NCBI RefSeq assembly: GCF_022179525.1
Contig: NZ_BPQX01000017.1
Coordinates: 1 to 64,000 of the forward strand
Direction: 5' to 3'
DNA: 64,000 nucleotides
DNA from: Methylobacterium persicinum
Lineage (GTDB): Bacteria > Pseudomonadota > Alphaproteobacteria > Rhizobiales > Beijerinckiaceae
Below are positions 16,132-24,865 of the stretch, piece after piece (position 1 is the stretch's first letter; every line of letters starts with the position of its first letter). A program made the position numbers and the translations under genes. The notes beneath the pieces are model-generated. The model searched no databases and was not told the origin of the DNA. It worked only from the letters and a program-made list of their open reading frames with translations.

Positions 16132-17331
16132 ATGAAGCAGCTCGAACTTTTTCCGTCGACGACTGCCGACGCTGACCGGCTCCGGGCCGAGATCCAGGCC
16201 CTCGACGAGATGACCGAGCGCGAGCGCGCCGCCGCGCTGCGCCGCCACCGCTACGTGCGGGCGGTCCAGGACCTCCCGCAGGGACGGCGGGGTGACCGCC
16301 ACCTGCGGGCCGCGATCCGCGCCGTCTGCGAGCTGAGCGGCGACGTCGATCCGCCCACGCCGCGCCAGGTCAGGACATGGGAAGCGCGGCTTAGGGAGGC
16401 CGGCGGCAACCCGGCCGGCCTCGCCGACCGGCGGATGGCGCGGTTGCCCCGGCAGCAGACCCACTGGGCCCCGTGGATCGGCGAGCTTGTCGACCAGGTC
16501 GTGGCCGAGGCCGACCCGCGCCTGGGCGTCACGCTGACGGCCATGGCCCGCCTCGCACAGGCGAGGTGCCTGGAAGCGGCGCCTGCGCGGGGCGGCGCGG
16601 CCGCCCACGTTCCCGGTTTCCGGACCCTCGTGCGGATGGTCGGCGACCGTCTGCGTTCCCTGCAGCAGGCGTATCGGTACCGGCAGCTCTCGTGCGGGCG
16701 TCCTCTCGCCGCGGTCGTCGTCGCCCGGGAAGTCCTGCGGCTCGCCATCCCGGAACTCGGCGCCGACCGCGTCCACCTGGTCACCGCGCGCGACAGCTAC
16801 AGCGGCGTGATCGTGGCGGCGGCGCTCGGCATTGCGCCGCCGGACGGGGAGGACCTGCTCGGCCTGTTCGGGGCGCGGACCGCGACGGCTGCCGCGGAGC
16901 CGCTCGGCGCCGCCCGCCTGTGCATGGGGCTGCCGGAGGTGATCGTGCTGGACCATGATCCCGCCTTCCTCGGCGCCACGTTCCAGCATTCCGCGGCGGC
17001 GCTCGGCATCCGGCTGCACTTCGCCGGGGTCGACCATCCGGGCGCTCCCTGCCGGGCAGCGGGCCTGCAGCGCTGGCTGACGGCCCGGGGGGAGGCGGTC
17101 GAGGACGCAGGAGGCCTGATGGCGGGGGCGCACGCCTGGCTCGCCGATCTGGACTTCCGCCGCTCCGGAGCGGACCGGCGGACCCCGCTCGACCGCTGGC
17201 AGGAGGGGGTCGCGCGCTATCCCATTCGGCTGTCGCCGGGGGTCGCTCCCGCGATCCAGACCGGCGAGGAATCGGGTGGCGCCGACGGCGCCGAGGGGCC
17301 TGGCGGCCGCGATGCTCGGCGGAGGCCCTGA
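16132..17331 (+). CDS. degenerate TnsB-like protein (dead DDE integrase paralogue)
   Basis: 399 residues. The segment LPEVIVLDHDPAFLGATF near residue 267 corresponds to VPEVVKLDNGKEFHSRSM of the full TnsB encoded at 18247-20481, so the second catalytic Asp is kept. The first Asp position falls in VHLVTARDSYSGVIVAAALG without the IDHTPLD motif. The final Glu, in KGKVERALGT of TnsB, is replaced in AAGLQRWLTA. Upstream parts also correspond (TPRQVRTWEARLREAGGN; VPGFRTLVRMVGDR), and the C-terminal beta-barrel region is missing. It is the first gene of the tns operon and its stop overlaps the tnsA start. A structural or regulatory role in the transpososome, or target immunity, is inferred. Confidence 0.7.
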   Translation: MKQLELFPSTTADADRLRAEIQALDEMTERERAAALRRHRYVRAVQDLPQGRRGDRHLRAAIRAVCELSGDVDPPTPRQVRTWEARLREAGGNPAGLADRRMARLPRQQTHWAPWIGELVDQVVAEADPRLGVTLTAMARLAQARCLEAAPARGGAAAHVPGFRTLVRMVGDRLRSLQQAYRYRQLSCGRPLAAVVVAREVLRLAIPELGADRVHLVTARDSYSGVIVAAALGIAPPDGEDLLGLFGARTATAAAEPLGAARLCMGLPEVIVLDHDPAFLGATFQHSAAALGIRLHFAGVDHPGAPCRAAGLQRWLTARGEAVEDAGGLMAGAHAWLADLDFRRSGADRRTPLDRWQEGVARYPIRLSPGVAPAIQTGEESGGADGAEGPGGRDARRRP

Positions 17332-18026
17332 TGCCGCCGACCCTTCGAAGTCGCCACGTCGGCAAGCCGACCCCGTCGCGCCGGATCGTCACCGGCCGGC
17401 GGGACTGCATCACGGGCGAGGTCCCCTCCGGCAAGGTCGGGATGGGCTACCGCATGGTGGCCTACGAGGGACTGCTCGCGCGGGACTTCATCCTGATCCT
17501 GGAGCAGGACGATGCCGTCCTGCGCTACCAGGAGGAGCCCGTTCCCTTCCGGTGGCACGACGGCGTCCGGTGGCGCCGCTACACGCCCGACTTCGCCGTC
17601 GAGATCGACGACGGGCGGCGCATCTCCGTCGAGGTCAAGCCGCGGAAACGGGTCATCAGGCTGGGCTGGGACGGGATCCGGCCCCGCATCGAGGCCGGCG
17701 CCAGGGCTGCCGGCTACGACGGCTTCGAGCTCTGGACCGAGGCCGAGATCGACGCGCTCCGCGTCGCGAACGCCGCGCTCCTCGCGAGCGAGCGCACCTT
17801 CGTGGTCGACGAGGCGGAGCAGCACACCATGCGCGTCGTCCTTGACCGCTGCGGCGGCCAGGGTCGCGTCCGGGAACTCCGAGCGGCGTCGGGGCTCCAG
17901 GACCGCGCCTTCCGGGCCGTCGTGGCCCTGGTCGCCCGCGGCGAGGCCGAGCTGGCCGACCCCGGCCGGCCCTTCGACGACCACGCCGTGATCCGCCGTC
18001 CCGCGAACCCCAGGAGGACACCTTGA
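17331..18026 (+). CDS. tnsA: TnsA-like transposon endonuclease
   Basis: 231 residues. The Tn7 TnsA nuclease pattern is visible: a Glu in MVAYEGLLARDFI (~44-56), an Asp in RRYTPDFAVEIDDG (~82-95) and Lys in ISVEVKPRKRV (~100). The second half is a winged-helix-like region (RTFVVDEAEQHTMRVVLDR). TnsA cuts the 5' ends of the transposon so that, with TnsB cutting the 3' ends, the element moves by cut-and-paste. It is translationally coupled on both sides: TGATG with the dead TnsB upstream and an overlap with the small gene downstream. Having tnsA makes this Tn7-like rather than Tn5053/Tn402-like. Confidence 0.82.
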   Translation: MPPTLRSRHVGKPTPSRRIVTGRRDCITGEVPSGKVGMGYRMVAYEGLLARDFILILEQDDAVLRYQEEPVPFRWHDGVRWRRYTPDFAVEIDDGRRISVEVKPRKRVIRLGWDGIRPRIEAGARAAGYDGFELWTEAEIDALRVANAALLASERTFVVDEAEQHTMRVVLDRCGGQGRVRELRAASGLQDRAFRAVVALVARGEAELADPGRPFDDHAVIRRPANPRRTP

Positions 18027-18244
18027 ACAGGATCGCCCAGCAGTTCCACCTTCCGACCGACGCAGTCGTCGTCATCGACGGCGTCCCCTACGCGCTCGTC
18101 ACCCGCGAACGGGCGGGCCTTACCCTGCGCCGGCTCGCGGGCGGTTGCGAGACCGTCGTCCTGTGCGACGCCGTCCTGCTGGACCTCCACCGTGGCGGGA
18201 GGATGCGCATGGCGGAACCCGATGCCTGCGGGGGGCGGCGCTGA
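18023..18244 (+). CDS. stand-alone copy of the TnsB N-terminal domain
   Basis: 73 residues, TTG start behind a GGAGGACACC ribosome site and overlapping the tnsA stop. Its core DAVVVIDGVPYALVTRERAG then LTLRRLAGG aligns with the first 45 residues of the adjacent TnsB (GALVIVEGVYHKVLSRDESG then VTLRTLGAR). The overall pattern (hydrophobic strand, G-V, R-[ED], G-[VL]-T-L-R, then D/E-L) is shared. This appears to be a duplicated accessory domain expressed separately. It might compete with or cap TnsB. No catalytic residues. Confidence 0.65.
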   Translation: MNRIAQQFHLPTDAVVVIDGVPYALVTRERAGLTLRRLAGGCETVVLCDAVLLDLHRGGRMRMAEPDACGGRR

Positions 18245-18246
18245 AC

Positions 18247-20481
18247 ATGGGCGCGTGCCAGATCCGCGTCCACGAGGGCGCGCTCGTCATCGTCGAGGGC
18301 GTCTACCACAAGGTGCTTTCGCGCGACGAGAGCGGCGTCACCCTGCGCACCCTCGGGGCGAGGCCGGTCACGGTCACGAAGACCCACGCCGAGCTGGCCG
18401 ACCTCTACTTCGGCGAGCCCAGGCGCCTTCAACTGGTGGAGGACACCACCGCCGGGCTGCCCCAAGGCGTCGTGGACAACCTCCTGCGCAGCATCGACAC
18501 CTTCGACGTCCGCCAGCAGGACGCGGCGCTGATGCGCCTCGACTACGTGCAGGCCTGCGACCGGTGCTTCGCAGAGCGGACCCATAGGAAGGTCCCGACG
18601 GGCTACGCCGACATCGCCAAGCTCGTCGCGACCGAGCGCCGGCAGCGGACCATCGAGGACGAGGGCTCCCATCCCGACGACGTGCCGCTCGAACGGGTGA
18701 GCGGGTCCACGCTGAAGGGCTGGTACGGGCGCTGGCGCAAGGGCGGCAAGTCCATCGTGGCGCTGATCCCGCTCGACGACCTCAAGGGGCGGGCGGGTTT
18801 CCGCCTCGACCCCGAGGTCGAGATGATCATCGCCGAGCGGGTGCGCGAGGACTGGCTCACCCGGAACGGTCCGCCGCTGAGCCACGTCATCCTCTTCGTC
18901 CAGGGCAGGATCGAGCGCGAGAACAAGACGCGCATCGTGCCGTTCGACGTGCCCGACGGCATGACCATCCGGCGCTGGGTGAAGGCGAACGTCAGCCAGT
19001 TCGACGTGATCTATCACCGTGAGGGCCCCGCGGCGGCGGAGCAGGCCTTCCGGCACGTCAAGAAGGCCCCCCAGGCGACGCGGCCGCTCGAAATCGTGGA
19101 GATCGACCACACGCCGCTCGACGTGCTCGTCCTGGAGGGCGACGGCACGCCGGCGCGTGACCGGCGTCGCAAGGACAAGCGCACCAAGCGGGTCTGGCTG
19201 ACAATCGCCATCTGCGCCGCGACCCGCATGATCGTGGGATTCCACCTCAGCGACGAGCGCCCGTCCTGGACATCGGTCATGCACTGCCTGCGCATGGCGG
19301 TGCTGCCGAAGGACCTGACCGGCATCCGTGTCGACACGACCTGGCCCGTGTTCGGCGTGCCGGAGGTGGTCAAGCTCGACAACGGGAAGGAATTCCACTC
19401 CCGGTCGATGAAGGCGGCAGCCGGGCAGCTGCGGTTCGAGCTCCGCTACATGCCCCGGCGCAAGCCCCACCTGAAGGGCAAGGTCGAGCGCGCGCTCGGC
19501 ACGATCGCGCGCGATTTCTGCGCCTACCTTCCCGGCCGGACCTTCCGGGACGTGCGCGAACGCGGCGACTACGACAGCGTCGCGCAGGCCGCCCTGACCC
19601 TAGCCCAACTCATCGAGTTCTTCACGATCTGGGTGGTCGACATCTACCACAACCGCAAGCACGGCGGCCTGCTCGGGCGCACGCCCCTGCTGCGCTGGCT
19701 TGACCTCGCGGGCTACGGCACGCGCCTCCCGCCATCGGCCGACGACCTCGACCCGCTCATCGCCCTGGTGGTCCCTCGGACCATCCAGCGGAACGGGATC
19801 ACCTTCCTCGGCCTCACCTACCAGTCCGACGAACTGAAGGGCGTCCGTCGCAGGAAGGGCTTCCACTTCGGCGAGGAATTCCTCGTCAAGGCCGACGCGT
19901 CCGACCTCGGTCACCTCCTCGTCCTGGTGGACGAGCAGGCCGGTTGGATCAAGGTTCCCTGCGAAGACGGGTTGGCCGACGGGACGTCCCTGGCGGAATG
20001 GCGCGACGTGGTCCGTACGGCGCGTCAGATGACGCAGGAAGGCCAGCGCGTCGCTCGCGCGACACTCGTCCGTGCGATGGAGCTGCTGCGCGCCGAATGC
20101 CGCAAGGCCGGCGTCAAGCCACAGCGCTTGGCCAGCGCCGACGTCGACTGGTTCCGCGACCATGCCGACGACCCGATGTTCGAGGTGGCCTGGGACGTCG
20201 CAGACGAGGGCGCCCACGAGGAAGAGCGGCTGCGGACCCGACGCCCGCGGAGGGCCACGCCAACGGCTGCGGCCGAGGCCGAGCCGGCACGCGCGCCCCG
20301 GGTCGGGCAGGGTGGCCGCAAGACCGCCCCGCGCCCGGTCCGCGCCGCGGAGGACGCCGCGCCGGCGACCCGCCCGGCCGGTTCGACGCCCCTCGCCGCC
20401 GAGGCCGATCCGCCGAGCGTGACGGCGGACGGCGGCGCCGAGCTCGACCCCGACGATCCCGACAACTGGACTGCCGAGTGA
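18247..20481 (+). CDS. tnsB: TnsB-like DDE transposase (Mu/Tn7 type)
   Basis: 744 residues; ATG 3 bases after the preceding stop, with a GGGGGG ribosome site. Order: a small N-terminal domain (1-50), helix-turn-helix DNA-binding regions (PTGYADIAKLVATERRQRTI; SGSTLKGWYGRWR), then the integrase core. Catalytic residues are Asp in VEIDHTPLD (~299), Asp in VVKLDNGKEFHSRS (~378) and Glu in KGKVERALGTIARDF (~416). A Mu-type C-terminal beta-barrel follows (LRWLDLAGYGTRLPPS; RNGITFLGLTYQS). The last ~90 residues are a disordered acidic/basic tail, where TnsB proteins contact TnsC. It joins 3' ends to target DNA. Confidence 0.9.
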   Translation: MGACQIRVHEGALVIVEGVYHKVLSRDESGVTLRTLGARPVTVTKTHAELADLYFGEPRRLQLVEDTTAGLPQGVVDNLLRSIDTFDVRQQDAALMRLDYVQACDRCFAERTHRKVPTGYADIAKLVATERRQRTIEDEGSHPDDVPLERVSGSTLKGWYGRWRKGGKSIVALIPLDDLKGRAGFRLDPEVEMIIAERVREDWLTRNGPPLSHVILFVQGRIERENKTRIVPFDVPDGMTIRRWVKANVSQFDVIYHREGPAAAEQAFRHVKKAPQATRPLEIVEIDHTPLDVLVLEGDGTPARDRRRKDKRTKRVWLTIAICAATRMIVGFHLSDERPSWTSVMHCLRMAVLPKDLTGIRVDTTWPVFGVPEVVKLDNGKEFHSRSMKAAAGQLRFELRYMPRRKPHLKGKVERALGTIARDFCAYLPGRTFRDVRERGDYDSVAQAALTLAQLIEFFTIWVVDIYHNRKHGGLLGRTPLLRWLDLAGYGTRLPPSADDLDPLIALVVPRTIQRNGITFLGLTYQSDELKGVRRRKGFHFGEEFLVKADASDLGHLLVLVDEQAGWIKVPCEDGLADGTSLAEWRDVVRTARQMTQEGQRVARATLVRAMELLRAECRKAGVKPQRLASADVDWFRDHADDPMFEVAWDVADEGAHEEERLRTRRPRRATPTAAAEAEPARAPRVGQGGRKTAPRPVRAAEDAAPATRPAGSTPLAAEADPPSVTADGGAELDPDDPDNWTAE

Positions 20482-20491
20482 GGGCCATTGC

Positions 20492-21622
20492 ATGCCGCAA
20501 AGCCAGGACGGGGAAATCTTCCGCCCCGACGTCACCATCCTCCCGGTCGCCCAGGCCGTCCCGGTCCGGCGTGAGCGGTTCGCGATCCGCCTGAGCCCGC
20601 TGGACCTCGAACGGCGGGCCTGGAAGCGGAGGGTGGATACGATCCACGTCAACACCGACGTCGTGATCAAGACCGTCGCGCGCTTCGACGAGATGCTCAA
20701 GGACCTCGGCGACGATGTCGAGGGTCAGTGCCTCGTCATCCCGGCCGCTTCCGGGGCCGGCAAGTCGCACCTGCTCGCCCGGTTGCAGCTACGCCCGGCG
20801 CTCGTGCCGTTCCGCGACGAGTTCGGCCCCGTGCGCCCGCTGGTCTACATCAAGGCGCCGAGCCCCTGCACGCTGAAGACGCTGGGGCTCGCGCTGTACT
20901 TCGCCATGACGGAGAAGGAGCTCAGCGCCAACCTGAAGGAGCACGACATCTGGACCAGGGTGCGCCACCAGATGCACGCCCAGCTCGTGTCCATCATCAT
21001 GATCGACGAGTTCCACCATGCCTTCCGCGGACGGACCAGCGACGAGCGGCGCACCCTGGTCGAGACCCTCAAGAACCTCGTCATCCCGGATCCGAACGAT
21101 CCGCTTCGGCCGCCCGGCGCGGAGTTGCGCCCGATCTCGCTCGTGCTCTCGGGCATGCCCTGGCTCAAGAGGGTGCTGAAGGAGGATTTCCAGCTTCTCC
21201 GGCGCTGCGTCTTCAAGCCGATCACGCCGCTGGGTCACTCGAACGCCTGCGTGAAGAAGGCCACTAAATTCCTGGCGCTGGTCGAGCCGAGGCTCGGCTT
21301 CCCGGCCCCGTGCGGCCTCTCGGAGCACGATATGGTGCAGCGCATGCTCAAGGCTTCGAACGGCTACACCGGTCGCATGATGCACTTCGTCAAGAAGGCG
21401 GCCTTCCGCGCCATCCAGGCGGGCGCACCGAGCATCGGGCAGGTCGAGCATCTCGGCTTCGTCTTCGAGGAGATCTTCGAGCTCGGCCCGCGCAGGAACC
21501 CATTCTTGGTCACCGACATCTCGACCCTGCCGAAGATGAAGGAGATCGAGTTCGAGAAGCTCACGCGCTTGATGGGGACCGCCGAAGCCGGGGCGGAGAC
21601 GCAAGACGATGACGCCCAGTAG
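20492..21622 (+). CDS. tnsC: TnsC/TniB-like AAA+ ATPase
   Basis: 376 residues, 10 bases after tnsB. Walker A is IPAASGAGKSHLLARLQ (~80-96), Walker B is SIIMIDEFHHAF (~168) and a sensor region is SLVLSGMPWLKRVL (~212). This is the ATP-dependent regulator that polymerises on target DNA, bridges TniQ to TnsB and gives target immunity. The N-terminal ~50 residues (IRLSPLDLERRAWKRRVDTI) are family-like for TniB. The C-terminal tail is acidic and may contact TnsB. A 162-base gap follows before tniQ, the only sizeable gap within the operon. Confidence 0.88.
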   Translation: MPQSQDGEIFRPDVTILPVAQAVPVRRERFAIRLSPLDLERRAWKRRVDTIHVNTDVVIKTVARFDEMLKDLGDDVEGQCLVIPAASGAGKSHLLARLQLRPALVPFRDEFGPVRPLVYIKAPSPCTLKTLGLALYFAMTEKELSANLKEHDIWTRVRHQMHAQLVSIIMIDEFHHAFRGRTSDERRTLVETLKNLVIPDPNDPLRPPGAELRPISLVLSGMPWLKRVLKEDFQLLRRCVFKPITPLGHSNACVKKATKFLALVEPRLGFPAPCGLSEHDMVQRMLKASNGYTGRMMHFVKKAAFRAIQAGAPSIGQVEHLGFVFEEIFELGPRRNPFLVTDISTLPKMKEIEFEKLTRLMGTAEAGAETQDDDAQ

Positions 21623-21784
21623 CTCGAACCTGACGCTCGGTACCCGCCTCGACGGCGGGCGGGGGATGCCGGGATTTTTGGCAGCGGGTCGGCTATGCTG
21701 CCCCGATGAGCGCAGGGGAAACCAAGCTCGAAATGCTCAGACGGCATGTTCTGCCGTCGGACTTTGCCCACTCGGAGGACAACG

Positions 21785-23740
21785 GTGCGGCTGACCATCA
21801 TTCCGCCCGTCATCGACGGGGAATCCGCCGCGGCGCACCTGCTGCGCGCCTTCGACGTCAACGGGGAGCCGTGGAGCCGCGAACGCCTCAGGACCGCGGG
21901 CCACTCCATGAGCGACATCCTGCACGGCCGCGCCGCCGGCCCCCTCGCGGACCGGCTCGGTCGGGGCGAGGACGCCTTCCGGAGTTGGACGCCCACCGAG
22001 ATCACCAAGAGGAGAGTCGTGATCGCGGGCGAGGTGATCCACCGGGATGACTGGACGACGAACGTGCGGCGGTGGTGTCCCTGCTGTTGGCAGGACGATC
22101 TCCGCAGGGCGCCGTCTGGACGACACGCGCATTGGAACATCCACCGGCGCTTCTGGTGGGACGTGGCCGCTGTCGGCACCTGCCCCCTTCATCATGTCCG
22201 TCTGGCGACCTCGTGCCTGAGTTGCGGGACGGGCGTCACCTGGGAAGCCGGCTCGCTGACGCGTTGCAAGAACGGCCATTCCCTTCTCGCCTGCGACGGC
22301 GTCCCGGTCCCACCAGCGACGACGCTGGCGGATGCCTACGTGGTCGGCCGCCTCGGCGGCACGGCCCGGACGAGCGTGCCCCTCCTCGACGGCCTGACGC
22401 TCGCCGAGGCCTGCGATGCCATGGAGCGGCTGGGCGTCGCCCTCCTCGGGGGCGCCGACGGGGCCCTCTCGAAGTTTCCGGCGGAGCGCCATCCGGAGGT
22501 GTTTTCGGCTGGTCTCGCCACCGCCCGGGACTGGCCGCACGCCTTCGACGCTCTGCTCGACGGGATGGCCCGAGCCGACCATGTCGGGCTCGGCGCCTGG
22601 GGCGCCGAACAGGTCTATGGCTACCTGTATCTCTGGGCGAAGCGATTGCCGGCAGGAGCGAGCGGCGACGCGGTCAGGGCGGCGCTTTACGCGCATCACG
22701 CCGGCCGGGGTCCGGTTCACAAGACCTCCGTGGTGATCCGGCATGCCGACGTCCCCTCGGTCAGCCTCGCCGACATCGCTGTGCAATGCGGCCGCCGGCC
22801 GGAATTCATCGCCGGCTACGTCAAGGCCCTGGGGGCCTGGCCGGAACGAACCAAGAGGGGCACGCCCATCGGCATCGCCCGCGGGACCGCCGCCGAGATC
22901 CGGGCGATCCTCGACCGCGCGGTCCGCGCCGAGGATCTGCCTGCGGCGCTCGGGCTGGCGAAGCGCCAGACGAGGATGCTGGTGGCGGCGCGGATCGTCC
23001 CGACCGCCGAGATCCACACGCGCGCCGGCATCAAGGCCGACGTCTTCGACCGGGATGCCGTAGCCGCCGTGCTATCCCGGATCCGCGGCTCGGCGCCGAC
23101 CGTCGAGGCCACCCCCGCAGGCCTCCTACCGCTCGCGCGCGCCAGCCAGCACGGCAAGGTCGACGGCGTGCGCGGCACCTGCGACATGATCCTGGCCGGT
23201 CAGGTTCGGGTCAGGGCGGTGCTGCGGGACGTGCCAGGCCTCGCGGGCTTCCTCGTCGACCCGGAGGACATCAGGGCCGCGCGGCGTTCACGCGAAGGCG
23301 GGGGCCTCACTCTCGAAGAGGTCGGCCGACGGCTCAGGGTCCCGACGGACAGCGTCGGCCTGATCGTCCGGGCAGGCCTCATGGCGGGGACGGCGATGCC
23401 GTGCGGGGAAATCCTCGTCAGGGACGACGCGCTCGCGGCTTACGAGGCCGAGTACGTCACCACGGGTGCGCTCGCCAGGGAGATGGCATCCGGCGCGCGG
23501 TGGGTGCGGGAGGCCCTGGACCGGGCCGCGGTCGAGCCGGCCTTCGCGATCACGGGCCGAAAGACTACGACGGTATGGCGCCGAGTGGATGTCCCAATGG
23601 ACCTTCGGCGCCGCATCACCAGGACGCATGCGCCGCAGCCCTGGGAGTACATACGAGACCGCCGTGCCGCACAAGCGGCGTCGGCGCCAGGCTATGCCCG
23701 GAGTGATGAGGGTCTGCGCGCGGCGTCGACGGAGGAATGA
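21785..23740 (+). CDS. TniQ/TnsD-family target-selection protein, extended
   Basis: A GTG start at 21785 with GGAGG 6 bases upstream gives 651 residues. The TniQ domain starts with VIDGESAAAHLLRAF. It contains zinc-finger ligands CPCCWQDD, a Trp-rich segment (HWNIHRRFWWDVAAVG), CPLHH, CLSCG and CKNGHSLL, as in TniQ/TnsD proteins that choose the insertion site. The second half (from ~320) holds at least three helix-turn-helix-like modules (VSLADIAVQCGRRPEFIAGY; LPAALGLAKRQTRMLVAARI; LTLEEVGRRLRVPTDSVGLI). This would fit sequence-specific recognition of an attachment site, as in TnsD. No CRISPR genes are present, so targeting is presumably protein-only. Confidence 0.82.
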   Translation: MRLTIIPPVIDGESAAAHLLRAFDVNGEPWSRERLRTAGHSMSDILHGRAAGPLADRLGRGEDAFRSWTPTEITKRRVVIAGEVIHRDDWTTNVRRWCPCCWQDDLRRAPSGRHAHWNIHRRFWWDVAAVGTCPLHHVRLATSCLSCGTGVTWEAGSLTRCKNGHSLLACDGVPVPPATTLADAYVVGRLGGTARTSVPLLDGLTLAEACDAMERLGVALLGGADGALSKFPAERHPEVFSAGLATARDWPHAFDALLDGMARADHVGLGAWGAEQVYGYLYLWAKRLPAGASGDAVRAALYAHHAGRGPVHKTSVVIRHADVPSVSLADIAVQCGRRPEFIAGYVKALGAWPERTKRGTPIGIARGTAAEIRAILDRAVRAEDLPAALGLAKRQTRMLVAARIVPTAEIHTRAGIKADVFDRDAVAAVLSRIRGSAPTVEATPAGLLPLARASQHGKVDGVRGTCDMILAGQVRVRAVLRDVPGLAGFLVDPEDIRAARRSREGGGLTLEEVGRRLRVPTDSVGLIVRAGLMAGTAMPCGEILVRDDALAAYEAEYVTTGALAREMASGARWVREALDRAAVEPAFAITGRKTTTVWRRVDVPMDLRRRITRTHAPQPWEYIRDRRAAQAASAPGYARSDEGLRAASTEE

Positions 23741-24282
23741 CGTGACGCTGTTGCGGGTGGCGGCCTATCGGATCGCCCTGCATTGACTGGATTGGATCGC
23801 CGCCCTGCACTTGGTCGGGGCGGCCTCTGCCTCGCTTATGGGTTCGTCACCGGCTTGCGAGAACGACACGGTTCCGACGTCCGGCCTCGCGGTACAGGCT
23901 GGCGCCTGCCGGTCAATGCCTGCGGGGCGGGGTCGCGGCTTGGGCATCGGCATCGGAGGGGCTGGAGATCCTCGTGGTCTGGATGGGCATGTCGCCGCGC
24001 GAGGGGTCGGCGACCGCGACCGCCGGAGTTGGGGCGGGGCATGCTGTCACCGCTTCGCTGGGCTTGCTGCTGAGGAATGCGGTCAACTTCCGGCGCGGGT
24101 CGCCTGACGTGCTGGACGGTATCGCAGCGGTGATGGTCACGGGTTACGGCGTCTATTTCCTCTGGCTTGCCTATCCCGGCGCGGCCTGACGGGGCGTCCA
24201 AGCCGGCTCGACGGAAATCACGTCGCGATAGGCTTGCGGTGGCCCCGTTCCGCGGTGCGGACCCTGCGATCTACAAGCGGCT
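23741..24282. other. 542 bp downstream of the tns operon, no confident gene
   Basis: A 71-residue plus-strand frame (23974-24189) ending VMVTGYGVYFLWLAYPGAA looks like the last helix of a membrane protein, and the frame just before it has SASLMGSSPACEN. These may be scraps of a broken exporter gene. No transposon end with TGT/ACA termini could be identified. Confidence 0.35.
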
Positions 24283-24486
24283 TCAAGACTTGCCAGGCTC
24301 GGCTTCGGTCTGCGCCATGGCGACCAGCCTTATCCGACGCGGCAATTCGCGAGCGAGGGCGGCCTTCCTGTACGGCGTCATCTTCCGCCACGCGCGTATT
24401 TCCGGGACCGTGCGGCCGCAACCGAGACACCAGCCGGTCCGCCCGTCCCACTGGCAAACCCCTATGCAGGGGTCGTCCTTCCTCAT
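24283..24486 (-). CDS. DUF1289-family small cysteine-rich protein
   Basis: Start placed at the internal ATG giving MRKDDPCIGVCQWDGRTGWC, 67 residues. The pattern CxGVC...GWCLGCGRTVPEI followed by W...TPYRKAALARELPRR is the signature of DUF1289, short proteins thought to bind a metal through four cysteines. Function is not established. It is divergent from rcnR across 87 bases, so the G-tract operator upstream of rcnR could also influence this gene. Confidence 0.8.
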   Translation of the reverse strand: MRKDDPCIGVCQWDGRTGWCLGCGRTVPEIRAWRKMTPYRKAALARELPRRIRLVAMAQTEAEPGKS

Positions 24487-24530
24487 GTTAGGGCCTCCCC
24501 GCCACGCGACGCATCGGCCGCTGGACATAA

Positions 24531-24547
24531 ATAGGGTACCCCCCTAT
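24531..24547. promoter_or_regulatory. G-tract operator for the RcnR-type repressor
   Basis: ATAGGG (24531-24536) and CCCTAT (24542-24547) flank TACCC, 26 bases upstream of the rcnR start. RcnR/CsoR repressors bind AT-flanked G/C tracts of this type (for example TACT-G6-N-AGTA). An AT-rich stretch (GGACATAAATA) overlaps it and could be the promoter. Binding is inferred from family knowledge and position. Confidence 0.6.
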
Positions 24548-24573
24548 GTATTGCGAGGACGAGGACGCCATTC

Positions 24574-24852
24574 ATGGCTCACACGATCAAGGACAGGACC
24601 AAGCTGCTGGCGCGGGTGCGCCGGATCAAGGGACAGGCCGAAGCCGTCGAACGGGCCCTGGAGGCCGAGCACGGCTGCGCCGACGTGCTGATGCTGGTCG
24701 CCTCGATGCGCGGGGCCATCAACGGGCTGACCGCCGAGCTGATGGAAGACCACATCCGCCACCACGTCGTGAACCCGGACGCCGAGCCGGACGCCGAGCG
24801 CGCCCGGGGCGCCGCCGAGCTGATCGAGGTGGTGCGGACCTACCTCAAATGA
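24574..24852 (+). CDS. rcnR: nickel/cobalt-sensing repressor RcnR
   Basis: 92 residues with close similarity along its length to E. coli RcnR: MAHTIKDRTKLLARVRRIKG at the start, then EHGCADVLMLVASMRGAING and EDHIRHHVV. His3, Cys35, His60 and His64, the Ni/Co ligands, are all at the same numbered positions. It represses rcnA, 13 bases downstream, until nickel or cobalt binds. The operator candidate lies immediately upstream. Confidence 0.9.
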   Translation: MAHTIKDRTKLLARVRRIKGQAEAVERALEAEHGCADVLMLVASMRGAINGLTAELMEDHIRHHVVNPDAEPDAERARGAAELIEVVRTYLK

Positions 24853-24865
24853 CGAGAGCCGCCCC

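Noticed and set aside
18088-19470. 460-residue minus-strand frame opposite tnsB
   Set aside because: Shadow of tnsB; His/Asp/Val-rich composition with no recognisable domain.
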